Below are positions 34,655-44,012 of a stretch of DNA of 64,000 nt, piece after piece. The stretch covers positions 1-64,000 of the forward strand of contig JBNKGL010000018.1 of the NCBI GenBank assembly GCA_050289805.1. The letters run 5' to 3'. The stretch comes from JAUILA01 sp050289805. GTDB lineage: Bacteria > Bacteroidota > Bacteroidia > Cytophagales > Cyclobacteriaceae. The stretch's first letter is position 1, and each line of letters opens with the position of its first letter. The position numbers and the translations under genes are program-made. Below the pieces are notes generated by a model that did not search any database, was not told where the DNA came from, and saw only the letters and a program-made list of their open reading frames with translations.

Positions 34655-35428
34655 ATGAAAAAGCTTTTGATCATTGTTCTTTCCCTGAGTATCACCATTA
34701 CCGGTTATGGGTGGGGACAGACCGGACACAGAACCATCGGTAAAATTGCCAGCAAACATCTGTCAAAGCGAACAAAACGTGCCCTGGCAGAAATTATGGG
34801 GCATGAATCCCTTGCCATCGCGAGTACCTGGATGGATGAGGTCCGCTCCGATGATCAGTATGACTACATGATCGACTGGCACTGGGTAACGATTCCTGAT
34901 GGTATGACGTATGATCAGGCAGAGAAAAATCCGAACGGGGATATTATCCTGACCATTGAGCGCCTGATTGACGAACTTAAAACAGGACATGAAACGATGC
35001 CTGTCGGGAAGCAACGTGAATATATCAGGATACTAACCCATCTTGTTGGCGACATCCATCAGCCGTTGCATGTGGGAACCGGTCTTGACCGCGGCGGAAA
35101 TGATGCCAAGGTAACCTGGTTCTGGAATTCCCCAACCAACCTCCATTCTGTATGGGACTCGCGGATGATCAACGAAAAAGAACTCAGCTATACTGAGCTG
35201 GCCGAATCAATTGATCATACCAGTAATGAAACACTGGCGTTGTGGCAATCGGCCGGAGTACGGGACTGGGCATATGAATCCATGTCCTACCGCGGGCAGG
35301 TGTATGATGTCCCGGAAGACGGGCAGATCAATTACAAATATCTCTATGACAACTGGGGAACCGTTCAGTACCGTTTACACCAGGCAGGAATACGACTGGC
35401 GGGTGTTTTGAATGCTATTTACGGCTGA
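34655..35428 (+). CDS. S1/P1-type nuclease, secreted
   Basis: A 257-residue zinc-dependent nuclease/phosphatase of the S1/P1 family (PF02265). The signal peptide ends before WGQTGHRTIG, so the mature protein should start with Trp, which is a zinc ligand in P1. Other ligands are His in GHR, Asp in TWMDEVRSDDQY, His-Trp-His WHWVTIP, and the block LTHLVGDIHQPLHVG with GGNDAKVTWF and NLHSVWDSR. All three zinc sites appear complete. Likely in periplasm, breaking down single-stranded nucleic acid or 3'-nucleotides. Convergent with the transglutaminase gene, overlapping by 10 bp. Confidence 0.93.
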   Translation: MKKLLIIVLSLSITITGYGWGQTGHRTIGKIASKHLSKRTKRALAEIMGHESLAIASTWMDEVRSDDQYDYMIDWHWVTIPDGMTYDQAEKNPNGDIILTIERLIDELKTGHETMPVGKQREYIRILTHLVGDIHQPLHVGTGLDRGGNDAKVTWFWNSPTNLHSVWDSRMINEKELSYTELAESIDHTSNETLALWQSAGVRDWAYESMSYRGQVYDVPEDGQINYKYLYDNWGTVQYRLHQAGIRLAGVLNAIYG

Positions 35429-36264
35429 TCGAAAGGCGTTTCCTGAATAAGAACAGTCGTTTTCAGATCCGACGTGGCATCACCGTGATAGAAGCCCTGT
35501 ACAGGCATGGTCCGTGACGGCTCAAAACTGGCGGCTACGGGAATGTATTTTTCCGTTGTGAGCAAGCCCAGGCTCGGGTCGAGCCCCAGCCAACCAGCAC
35601 CGGGAATATAAACTTCCACCCACGCGTGTAATTCATGACCCTCCTCCCCCGGCGCATAGCAATAACCGCTTACAAATCGCGCTGGAAAACCCAGCGAACG
35701 AAGCATCGCCATCAGCATCCGGGCAAGGTCCCTGCAGGAGCCTGCACGGGTTTCAAAGCAAATTTGCGGACTTAAAATATTCATTTCAAATCGCTCATGA
35801 TGATTCCATGACTCTGAAATCGCCAGGTTAAGAGAGGTAAAGAACTGAATGAGGTCTTCGTGGTAAAACTGATTTGCGAAATCAGTAATCTCTGAAGTTG
35901 CCATATCCTCTGCACGATATATCTGAAGAAACGATTCTGAGTTTTTCTGATATTCACTCGTATTTTGAGGTCCGTGCGTATCAACTATAAAATTAAAGGG
36001 ATTGAAAGGCGTAATTTCGACCTGCAGATCCACCTGAATCGAAAGCAGGCTTGTTTTTCCGGAGAACCACAACTGATGATACAGATTATTCTCAGGATCC
36101 AGACGTGCGGTAAGTGAATCAGGTTGGGGATCAATTTCAACATTAAAAGCCCTTGTCTGAAGGTAGGACCTTATCTGGGGATGAAAATTCAGGTAATGAA
36201 CTCCCGGAAAAACTGCTTTGGAGTAGGAATAATCTGTTTGGTGACGGATATAAAGATCCATCAT
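35419..36264 (-). CDS. Transglutaminase-like protein of the Anbu cluster
   Basis: A 281-residue protein: N-terminal beta domain typical of bacterial transglutaminase-like proteins (HQTDYSYSKAVFPGVHYL), then the catalytic core with Cys in TRAGSCRDLARMLMAMLRSLGFPARFVSGY, His in EGHELHAWVEVYIPGAGWLG, and Asp in LDPSLG. The triad seems complete. Such proteins are peptidases or amide-forming enzymes. It is the last gene of the Anbu group; its ATG overlaps the stop of the Anbu gene (ATGA). Function within the cluster is unknown; peptide tagging or release is a common proposal. Confidence 0.9.
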   Translation of the reverse strand: MMDLYIRHQTDYSYSKAVFPGVHYLNFHPQIRSYLQTRAFNVEIDPQPDSLTARLDPENNLYHQLWFSGKTSLLSIQVDLQVEITPFNPFNFIVDTHGPQNTSEYQKNSESFLQIYRAEDMATSEITDFANQFYHEDLIQFFTSLNLAISESWNHHERFEMNILSPQICFETRAGSCRDLARMLMAMLRSLGFPARFVSGYCYAPGEEGHELHAWVEVYIPGAGWLGLDPSLGLLTTEKYIPVAASFEPSRTMPVQGFYHGDATSDLKTTVLIQETPFDQP

Positions 36265-37001
36265 GAAGATTTTCTTAGAACTGATTTCGTAAAGGCACGA
36301 TCGAGCACCTCCACAGGCAATTCCTGAATAGCCTGACGCAAACGTTCATTCCAGAATTCAGAAACATGCCCCAGTTCACGCTCTTCAAAACGGTGTTCCA
36401 TCAAATCATATGCGTCACGCGGCAATACAACCGTATCAATCGGGTAGGCAACATCATTGGCGGAAATACGCGTAGCATCAAACGAAAGAAAGGCGCTTTT
36501 AAGCGCGAATTCAAGTCCGGAATTATAGGTTATCGAGCGCTTTAATATTGGCTGTCCGAACCCGGAATTACCGATAATGACATAGGGGGTGTTTTGACCG
36601 ACCTCAATCCAGTTCCCCTGTGGGTACAGCATATAGAGCATCGGTTCTTCATCCTGTTCCAGCTGACCACCCACGATCGCATACAGGTTGAATGCCATTC
36701 CGGAATCTTCAAGGTTTTGCTTGTCTTCGGCTGCTACCCTCTTCACCTGCTCACCAAACTTGTTGACCGCCTGGTAAAGGCGATGAAAACTCTGATCCTG
36801 GGTATCAATCACCTCCTTAAAATAGGTTATGGCCTTATCACGCACCGAACGCAATCCGGAAGTCATAATAAAGAAGGAATGCTGCTGTCGCTTAACAGTA
36901 AATATTTTCTTGGCGGTCGTAGTATCCGTTCCGGATGTCAGACGGGTGTCGGCCAAACCGACTATTCCTTCACGTGTTCGAATTCCGAGGCAATAGGTCA
37001 T
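36261..37001 (-). CDS. Anbu-type proteasome-like peptidase
   Basis: A 246-residue member of the Anbu family, the ancestral beta-proteasome subunit. It starts MTYCLGIRTREGIVGLADTR; loss of Met would expose Thr2 as the nucleophile, as in other Ntn hydrolases. Further marks are the Lys-bearing AKKIFTV at about 32-36, SGLRSVRDKAITYF and GNSGFGQPILKRSI. Anbu forms a large ring without a central chamber like the proteasome; its targets are not established. The start overlaps the alpha-E stop by one base (TAATG). The order ATP-grasp, alpha-E, Anbu, transglutaminase is a known conserved set. Confidence 0.92.
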   Translation of the reverse strand: MTYCLGIRTREGIVGLADTRLTSGTDTTTAKKIFTVKRQQHSFFIMTSGLRSVRDKAITYFKEVIDTQDQSFHRLYQAVNKFGEQVKRVAAEDKQNLEDSGMAFNLYAIVGGQLEQDEEPMLYMLYPQGNWIEVGQNTPYVIIGNSGFGQPILKRSITYNSGLEFALKSAFLSFDATRISANDVAYPIDTVVLPRDAYDLMEHRFEERELGHVSEFWNERLRQAIQELPVEVLDRAFTKSVLRKSS

Positions 37002-37978
37002 TATTGTTCACTGATTTGAACGTTAAAGTTATCCTTAATACCGATAAAACAATCATAAATAGCAATTGAAATTTGGTTCAACCGGATTTGCAGATGGTCG
37101 AGGTATTCATGAAGTCCGTGATCTATCACATCGGCGATATCGTCATATTCCAATTGAGACCGAAGCTCACCCATGAGCTTCTCTGCCTTATTGCCAAATC
37201 CCTTGGTAGGATGACCTGAAATCTCGTGCAGGCATATTTCAGCTTCAGTAAGACAAAAGTAAATGGATCGCGGAAATTTACGATTCAGAACAAGAAATTC
37301 AACAACCCCTTCCGGATTGATATTTCCAAAAACACGTCGATAGGTATTGAAGGCACTCACTGATTTCAACAACGCCATCCAGTGAAGCTGATCCAGCGGA
37401 GTACCGATATCTTCGGGGGAAGGAAGCAAATAATGATATTTTACATCCAGTATCCTGGAAGTTTTATCAGCCCGCTCCAGGTATTGCCCCAACGTAACCC
37501 AATACCAGCCTTCGGCACGGGCGACACTGTTGTAAGCAATTCCATATAATAACTGAATCCGGTATTTGATATCGATGAAGAATGCACGAGGATCTTCCTG
37601 TTTCCAAATTTGCTTGGAATTGCCCTGTTTCATGCGCAAATAGAGTTCGTTCAACACCTCCCATGTTTCCTTCGTGAGGTTCTCCCGAACAATACGCGCA
37701 TTCTCCCTGGCCATGGATACAGATGAAAACAGGGAATTTGGATTTTTGAGATCGAACGCCAGAAAATAAATGGCACTTTCCCGGTCACATTCATTATAAC
37801 GTTCGTTGAATGCTTCCAGGTCACCCGTGACAGCGATCAACGGCTCCCATTGTTCGTTCATATGAGGAGGAAGATCAAGGGACAGGTTTGAGTTCACATC
37901 GATGAATCGGGCATAATTTTCCGCCCGTTCAATATATCTTCCCAACCAGTATAGCGAATCCGCAACGCGACTTAACAT
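37001..37978 (-). CDS. Alpha-E domain protein of the Anbu cluster
   Basis: A 325-residue all-helical protein of the alpha-E family. It begins with the standard block MLSRVADSLYWLGRYIERAE and includes WEVLNELYLRMKQ, SVARAEGWYWVTLGQYLERAD and a C-terminal ISIAIYDCFIGIKDNF. The family is always linked with the circularly permuted ATP-grasp enzyme and transglutaminase; enzymatic role is unknown, perhaps a scaffold. Three bp separate it from the ATP-grasp stop, and it overlaps the Anbu start by one base, so all are one operon. Confidence 0.92.
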   Translation of the reverse strand: MLSRVADSLYWLGRYIERAENYARFIDVNSNLSLDLPPHMNEQWEPLIAVTGDLEAFNERYNECDRESAIYFLAFDLKNPNSLFSSVSMARENARIVRENLTKETWEVLNELYLRMKQGNSKQIWKQEDPRAFFIDIKYRIQLLYGIAYNSVARAEGWYWVTLGQYLERADKTSRILDVKYHYLLPSPEDIGTPLDQLHWMALLKSVSAFNTYRRVFGNINPEGVVEFLVLNRKFPRSIYFCLTEAEICLHEISGHPTKGFGNKAEKLMGELRSQLEYDDIADVIDHGLHEYLDHLQIRLNQISIAIYDCFIGIKDNFNVQISEQ

Positions 37979-37981
37979 AAT

Positions 37982-39421
37982 CTATAGTTCATTTTCTTTG
38001 TACAATACCCAGGTATCCTTACTGCCGCCGCCCTGGGATGAGTTAACAACCAGCGATCCCTTTACCAATGCCACGCGTGTAAGGGCACCGGGAATTACAT
38101 GGATGTCCGGTCCATATAAAATATAGGGCCTAAGATCAACATGCCTACCCTCAATTTCTGAGTTATCCAGTGTGGGCACGGTAGATAGTGACAGTGTTGG
38201 CTGCGCGATGTAGTTCGCAGGGTTTTTGCGGATCTTTTCACGAAATGCTTCATGCTGTTCGGGGGTTGCTTTCGGACCAATCAACATTCCATAGCCCCCT
38301 GCGGCATTCGTTTCCTTTACGACCAGTTCTGCAATATTTTCCAGCACATAGTTTCGATCCTTTTCTTCACGGCACAGATACGTGGGAACATTTTCAAGAA
38401 TGGGCTCCTCATCCAGGTAATAACGGATCAGACGAGGGACATAGGCGTACACTGCCTTATCATCGGCCACACCTGTTCCGGGGGCATTGGCCAGGGCAAC
38501 ATTCCCTGCCTTATACGCTTCAAAAATACCGGGGATCCCCAGCATGGATTCAGGATTGAAGACTTCAGGATCCAGGAACGTATCATCAATTCGACGGTAA
38601 ATCACATCCACCGGGCTTAACCCATGGGTTGTGATCATATATACTTTTTTATCACGTACAACCAGGTCCTGGCCTGATACAAGTTCAACACCCATCTGCT
38701 GGGCAAGATAGGAGTGCTCGAAATACGCGGAATTGAAAACGCCGGGTGTGAGTACTACAACCACAGGATCCTTTTTCGGGCTCAGATACTGAAGCATTTT
38801 GAATAAATGTGCAGGATAGTCAACCACCGGCCGAACACCAATTTGCTGAAAAACCTGCGGAAAAACCTTCTTGACAATCTCGCGGTTCTCAAGCATATAG
38901 GACACACCAGACGGGCACCTCAGGTTATCTTCCAATACATAAAAACGACCATCATTGTTGCGTACCAGGTCTGTTCCGGTGATATGGCACCAAATGCCTT
39001 TGGGGGGATGGAGCCCGATGCAAGGCTCCAGGTAATCCTTGCTCCCGAGAATAAGCTCTTCAGGAACAATACCATCCTTGAGCACCTTGCGGTCGTTATA
39101 AATGTCTTCCAGGAAAAGATTCAGTGCACGAATTCGCTGTCTTAGCCCGTTTTCCACAAGTTCCCATTCTTCACCGCTGATAATGCGGGGAATAATATCC
39201 AGGTGCAGAATACGCTCGACCCCTTCAGATTCATGATACACATTGAAGGTCATACCCATCGAAAGTTGGGATTTATCCGTGGAATGCTGCAACTGCTGAA
39301 GCTTTTTTCGGGACAGGGAATTTAAATGTTCGCGAAATACCTTGTATTGAGAACGGCACTTACCTTCCGCCTCAAACATTTCATCGTATTGATTATTGAT
39401 ATCGTAATTATCCAGTTTCAA
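37982..39421 (-). CDS. Circularly permuted ATP-grasp protein of the Anbu cluster
   Basis: A 479-residue enzyme when started at the TTG at 39421 (KLDNYDINNQYDEMF). The frame is open to 39478 but the added residues (NHPFLCIYLTNK) are unlike the family. Motifs: GMTFNVYHESEGVERILHLD, FLEDIYNDRKVLKDG, GLHPPKGIWCHITGTDLVR, VIYRRIDDTFLDPEVF, KETNAAGGYGMLIGP, and the C-terminal LRPYILYG with RVALVKGSLVVNSSQGGGSKD. ATP-grasp enzymes join a carboxylate to an amine; this family is thought to make or attach a peptide tag. First gene of the four-gene Anbu unit. Confidence 0.9.
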   Translation of the reverse strand: MKLDNYDINNQYDEMFEAEGKCRSQYKVFREHLNSLSRKKLQQLQHSTDKSQLSMGMTFNVYHESEGVERILHLDIIPRIISGEEWELVENGLRQRIRALNLFLEDIYNDRKVLKDGIVPEELILGSKDYLEPCIGLHPPKGIWCHITGTDLVRNNDGRFYVLEDNLRCPSGVSYMLENREIVKKVFPQVFQQIGVRPVVDYPAHLFKMLQYLSPKKDPVVVVLTPGVFNSAYFEHSYLAQQMGVELVSGQDLVVRDKKVYMITTHGLSPVDVIYRRIDDTFLDPEVFNPESMLGIPGIFEAYKAGNVALANAPGTGVADDKAVYAYVPRLIRYYLDEEPILENVPTYLCREEKDRNYVLENIAELVVKETNAAGGYGMLIGPKATPEQHEAFREKIRKNPANYIAQPTLSLSTVPTLDNSEIEGRHVDLRPYILYGPDIHVIPGALTRVALVKGSLVVNSSQGGGSKDTWVLYKENEL

Positions 39422-39505
39422 GAGATCTGTTTTATTTGTTAAATATATACACAAAAACGGATGGTTTTCCAAAAACACCCACCGGATAACAGGAAGTTAT
39501 TCTAC

Positions 39506-40294
39506 TCAAATACTGATCTCTCCTTTCAAAAAAAGAACGGCCTTTCCTGTGAGTAATACCCGGTTATTGACCAGGGTGCCATAAACTTGTCCCCCCCGCG
39601 CTGATAACTGTTGTGCCGTCATCTCCTTTTTCCCCAGTTTGGCACCCCAATGGGAAAACAGTGTTGTATGCGCAGAACCTGTAACGGGATCCTCATCGAT
39701 GCCATAGGCGGGATAGAAACACCTCGAAACTATGTCGCTGCTAATGCCCGGAGCAGTTACAATCATGCCACGAACAGGATATTCAGCCATAGCCCTGAAA
39801 TCAGGACGCAGCCCGCGAACCTGATGTTCATTTTCAACCTCAAGTAAAATATCTGAAACGCCCTGGAATGCCCCCAGAACCGTGCAACCGATAACAGATT
39901 CAAACCCATCCACCGGAATTGCTTTTGGCATATCTGTGGGAAAGTCCATTTGGTATCCTGTGGCAGACCGAACTACTTTCAGGCGGCCGCTGCGCGTTTC
40001 AAATTCAATGGTATCATGACGGTACTCCAATTCTTCAAACAGCACATATGCCGAAGCCAGTGTAGCGTGACCACAGAGATCCACCTCATTGACCGGTGTA
40101 AACCAGCGAAGGTGATAGCTGTCATCCTCATTTTTCACAAAATATGCAGTTTCGGAAAGGTTGTTCTCTTCGGCAATTTTCTGAAGCAGGTCATCTGACA
40201 GCCATGAACCAAGTGGTACTACAGCCGCAGGATTGCCTTGAAAAACATTACTGGCAAATGCATCGATCTGATATATGGGCAGGGTCATTATCAA
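39506..40294 (-). CDS. PhzF family isomerase/epimerase-like protein
   Basis: A 262-residue protein of the PhzF family, related to diaminopimelate epimerase. It has the family start LPIYQIDAFASNVFQGNPAAVV, the catalytic Glu in NNLSETAYF near residue 47, RWFTPVNEVDLCGHATLASAYV, and the second half block DEDPVTGSAHTTLFSHW. Enzymes of the family isomerise small acids; most have no known substrate. The gene starts 6 bp after the stop of the large glycosyltransferase fusion and 84 bp before the Anbu unit, so it links the two, likely by read-through. Start at 40294 or at the ATG two codons later. Confidence 0.92.
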   Translation of the reverse strand: MIMTLPIYQIDAFASNVFQGNPAAVVPLGSWLSDDLLQKIAEENNLSETAYFVKNEDDSYHLRWFTPVNEVDLCGHATLASAYVLFEELEYRHDTIEFETRSGRLKVVRSATGYQMDFPTDMPKAIPVDGFESVIGCTVLGAFQGVSDILLEVENEHQVRGLRPDFRAMAEYPVRGMIVTAPGISSDIVSRCFYPAYGIDEDPVTGSAHTTLFSHWGAKLGKKEMTAQQLSARGGQVYGTLVNNRVLLTGKAVLFLKGEISI

Positions 40295-40300
40295 AGATAA

Positions 40301-43300
40301 CTATTTTGAGACCGAATATTGATCCTGCTGTGAGGGATGTACCGGCAAAATGAGGGACTTTGTCACATGTCGGCTGATATCATCATTGTGAATCACCATC
40401 CGTACTTCATATAAATCGGAATTCCACGGCAAATTCAAAAGTATTCCTGGACCTTCCCCCACACGAACTAGTGCTTTGTCATTCCCGAATGCATCCACCT
40501 GTACCAGGTACCACTCTATCTTCCACTTTCCTGCATCAGAAAGCTGTTGAGGTTCCCCATTGTGAAATTCAATGGCGTGCAGCGGAATACTGGTACCGGG
40601 CCATGCCGGAATCGCCGGTAAAATGAAACTCCAGTCAGGTATTCGCAGATCCTGATCGACCCCGTTCAAACACCGGTTTATCTTCAGGTAGCTCTGTTTC
40701 TTTCTTCCCCAAATGTCTATCAATCCGTCAAAAATTACCAGGTCACGCTCCGACCTGTCCTGCCATGACATGAATCCCGAATAGTTGCAAAATATAGCCG
40801 GATCAGGACCTTCCCAATAATGTGGAATGTGCCATCTATTCAGCGAGTCCGCTAATTGCCGAATAACTGTTGAATCAGATGGGTACAGCACCCATTGATC
40901 AATTTCCGGGGTCATCATGGCTATCTGTAAAAACTCATGAAAACCTGTAGTGCCCAATTCGTAATCAATTGTGACCGGTCTTTCGGGGTCTGACAAGTGA
41001 ATTTTCGCCGCAAATTCATTCAGCCACCTTGCCAGTGCATCATTCTGTAGCATACGTTCCACAGGGTCATATACAAGATCCATCCGGTTAAAGGGAGCCC
41101 CTGTAATATTCCAGGATACGATTGCCGGATTTGACTGCAGCTCCAGAATTCGTTCTGAAATCTCCGACTCCTGAGCATCATAACCCGAAGAATCGGGCTC
41201 AAGCCAAAAACTGTAATGCACGTTGATCTGATCTTCATGGGCAATTGAAAGGACATTCCGGTCATAAATCCCGGGGCCATGACGTTTAATATCCCTGAAA
41301 CCCAATGATTTTATTTGCTCAAAATCCTTTTTGATAACCCGCCGTGTGAGTGAATGAACATTCCTGAACCATTTATGCGCTTTATTGTACGTTATCCCGT
41401 GGATCTGCATTGATTCCTTTCTGAGCGGTACTTCGGGACGATGTGTATGGATCTTTTCTTCAGACCAGCGAAAAAGATCAAAATTATTTTCAAGGATGGC
41501 AAGAACCTGCCCGGCATTATTGAAACGCCACTCGAGATTTGAATCTGCGGAGATACCTTCAGGAATATTCGCATCCTGGTCACTTTGAAAAAACACCAGT
41601 GCCTCGATCTCCGGAGCATCTGTCTGGATATAACTGACCGCATTCCTCATCCACTCCGCCTGATCATCCAGAAGCGTACCCATTTCGGCAATGATTACTT
41701 TTTTGCCGGGGTAATGGACGATTTTATCATGAAAAGAGGTATACAGGTCGCTAAATGCAAATGAGCTGTCTTCCGTTAACGGCCCATAATCCAGTGCGGT
41801 AATCCCAAACCAGTCAACCACATCGCTTCCGGGATAAAACGGTTCAACCGCAGAAGATCTCCAGGGATTATAAATCCAGCTTACGTTTCTGGCCCCCTGC
41901 TGCCGGAATATTGAAACCACCCTCCTCCATGCATTAATAAAATTTTGCGGGGATACATTCCCGTCTTCAGACCACGGATAGGCCGGATTATCTACCTCAT
42001 GAGCGAATCGCATAAGGACAGGGCGTTCAAGTGAAGCGAAGTAATCAGCGGATTCTTCCAGATAGGAATCAAATTCCCCACTGTTAATCCTGGTAAAAAC
42101 GGAAGGTGCGTTCGGATCATAGTGAACAGAATCTGATAGCCAGGGTTCCCATGTGATCATAGGTATCCGGCCGCTATTGTAAATTGAATTAAAATATTCG
42201 CGATCCGGAATCGAATCTGTCCAGGATGAATAGAAAGAAATTATGCCCGATGCCATTCCTTCAGGATCAATACGGGATAATCCCCGGGTGCCCTGTGGGT
42301 CGAATATGCCGGTAATCAAATTTCCATCGTGAACCGGTGCTGGCGGAGGATCACGAAACACTTTTTTATCACTGCGCTGAACCACCAACATGGCAACCGT
42401 GAGTAAAACCAGAATACTAAGACCCCCGACCCGAAGTCCCCGATAGAGATAATGGCGAAAATGCCAAAATTGGCGCTTTGACCAAAGGAATACAGCCATC
42501 GGAGTCATTTTATGAACCGAATCAGGAGATCTCCTGCTGTTGATCCCGATATAGGTCACAATGGACATACTCACAAAATTGGTCAGTGCGATTCCGGCCA
42601 TTATTATGGAATAAGGGTTCCAGTCGGTATACAGTCCGTAAACAATGGCAGCGACAGAAAAAACTCCTACAAGAATATTGGGAAGAAGCAATGTCCAGTG
42701 GCTCCTGTTGGCTTCATCTTTGGGGGTAGGCAGATATGGTACTTTCTTTCCGATAAAGGTATAGATAATCCCAAGTGAATGGACCCACCACGTACCGATC
42801 TGAAGGATGCCTCCCAATAAATGAAACCCCCTTTCCTTTTCTTCCATTACCCACCGCTGTACATAATGACGTATGAGAATCGTCGAGGCAAATAATGGCA
42901 GGGCAAGAAGAATAAAAGTGAAGAAATCACCTTTCCAGGGCAAAATTGCGAATACCAGGCATATTACCGGGATCAGAAAATTCATGAAATATATAATCCC
43001 CGCAAAATAGTAGAAGGGTACAGACAGGTAATGCAGCCGTTGCCGCCAGGTGAGATCTTTGAAAATTCCGGGCAAAACATGCAAAAGAAGGTCCCAGGTA
43101 CCCCTTGACCATTTCAACTGTTGCATAAAATAGGCATGGAGGGTTGAAGGAACCTGCCCGCGTGCAAGGATTTTCGGGACATATACAGACTTCCATCCCC
43201 TGGAATGGAGCAGCATGGCTGTATGCATGTCTTCCGCCAGTCCGGGTGCATGACCGCCAATGGAATCAAGGGCTTCCCTCCGGAAAGTACAATTGGCGCC

Positions 43301-44011
43301 GATGGCCAGTACAGTTCCATAATGATTCATCGACATCATCATGGGGCCATAGAACTGAAAGGTTTGCTGGGCCGCGCCCTTTGCGACAAAGCTTTCATCA
43401 AAATTATGATAGGCCTGAACAATCTGAACAAATCCAATTTCCGGATTCGCAAAATGAGGGATAATGGGATCGAGAAAATCCGGGTGTGGGACATGATCCG
43501 GATCAAGAATCACACAAATTTCTCCTGAGGCGTACTGAAGGGCATTGTTAATGTTCCCTGCTTTCGCATCTTTCCTTGAATTTCGCGTCACATGGTGTAT
43601 GCCCCGAAGCTTACAGAACTCCTTCAGCCTGGGATCATTCGCTTCATCACAGAGCCATGTTTCGTGGGGATACCGGATGGCGAGAATTGCTTCGAGGGTG
43701 GTCTCGATCATCTCATAAGGCTCCCCGGGAAAGAATGTGGTGAAGATATCCACACTCGGGCTGAAACCATGGGGAATCATTGGGCTCGGGGGCAGCTTGA
43801 TATTGAAATAATGATACCATTCATGCAATATTCTCAGGAACTGGAAGAGCAGCACGAGAACGATGATCACATATAGCGGGAAATAGGAAGCGTGGCCCGG
43901 TTTTATGAACCAAAGGAAAAAATACACCATGTTTATCACCCCAATAATGATCATGGTCCGGAGGATCCATATCTCGTATTTTTTTGGTGATTTAACAGTT
44001 GTGTGTTCCAT
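40301..44011 (-). CDS. GT2 polysaccharide synthase fused to a GH26-like domain and a degenerate GH2-like barrel
   Basis: A 1236-residue membrane protein in three parts. Residues 1-545: cellulose-synthase-like family 2 glycosyltransferase, with two N-terminal helices, DPDH near 172, the acceptor-site LAEDMHT near 261 and QQLKWSRG near 300 (QxxRW equivalent), then six or so helices and a last one at about 525-545. No PilZ motif is seen. Residues about 560-855: GH26-like TIM barrel; HE in RFAHEVDNPAYPW near 669 is the expected acid/base and Glu in IIAEMGT near 775 the nucleophile. Residues about 869-1236: a GH2/GH5-like barrel related to the partner lipoprotein but with VSWNITGAPFN where WxxxNE is expected, so probably inactive. 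Hydrolase parts should face periplasm. It follows the lipoprotein gene by 1 bp. Confidence 0.88.
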   Translation of the reverse strand: MEHTTVKSPKKYEIWILRTMIIIGVINMVYFFLWFIKPGHASYFPLYVIIVLVLLFQFLRILHEWYHYFNIKLPPSPMIPHGFSPSVDIFTTFFPGEPYEMIETTLEAILAIRYPHETWLCDEANDPRLKEFCKLRGIHHVTRNSRKDAKAGNINNALQYASGEICVILDPDHVPHPDFLDPIIPHFANPEIGFVQIVQAYHNFDESFVAKGAAQQTFQFYGPMMMSMNHYGTVLAIGANCTFRREALDSIGGHAPGLAEDMHTAMLLHSRGWKSVYVPKILARGQVPSTLHAYFMQQLKWSRGTWDLLLHVLPGIFKDLTWRQRLHYLSVPFYYFAGIIYFMNFLIPVICLVFAILPWKGDFFTFILLALPLFASTILIRHYVQRWVMEEKERGFHLLGGILQIGTWWVHSLGIIYTFIGKKVPYLPTPKDEANRSHWTLLLPNILVGVFSVAAIVYGLYTDWNPYSIIMAGIALTNFVSMSIVTYIGINSRRSPDSVHKMTPMAVFLWSKRQFWHFRHYLYRGLRVGGLSILVLLTVAMLVVQRSDKKVFRDPPPAPVHDGNLITGIFDPQGTRGLSRIDPEGMASGIISFYSSWTDSIPDREYFNSIYNSGRIPMITWEPWLSDSVHYDPNAPSVFTRINSGEFDSYLEESADYFASLERPVLMRFAHEVDNPAYPWSEDGNVSPQNFINAWRRVVSIFRQQGARNVSWIYNPWRSSAVEPFYPGSDVVDWFGITALDYGPLTEDSSFAFSDLYTSFHDKIVHYPGKKVIIAEMGTLLDDQAEWMRNAVSYIQTDAPEIEALVFFQSDQDANIPEGISADSNLEWRFNNAGQVLAILENNFDLFRWSEEKIHTHRPEVPLRKESMQIHGITYNKAHKWFRNVHSLTRRVIKKDFEQIKSLGFRDIKRHGPGIYDRNVLSIAHEDQINVHYSFWLEPDSSGYDAQESEISERILELQSNPAIVSWNITGAPFNRMDLVYDPVERMLQNDALARWLNEFAAKIHLSDPERPVTIDYELGTTGFHEFLQIAMMTPEIDQWVLYPSDSTVIRQLADSLNRWHIPHYWEGPDPAIFCNYSGFMSWQDRSERDLVIFDGLIDIWGRKKQSYLKINRCLNGVDQDLRIPDWSFILPAIPAWPGTSIPLHAIEFHNGEPQQLSDAGKWKIEWYLVQVDAFGNDKALVRVGEGPGILLNLPWNSDLYEVRMVIHNDDISRHVTKSLILPVHPSQQDQYSVSK

Positions 44012-44012
44012 C

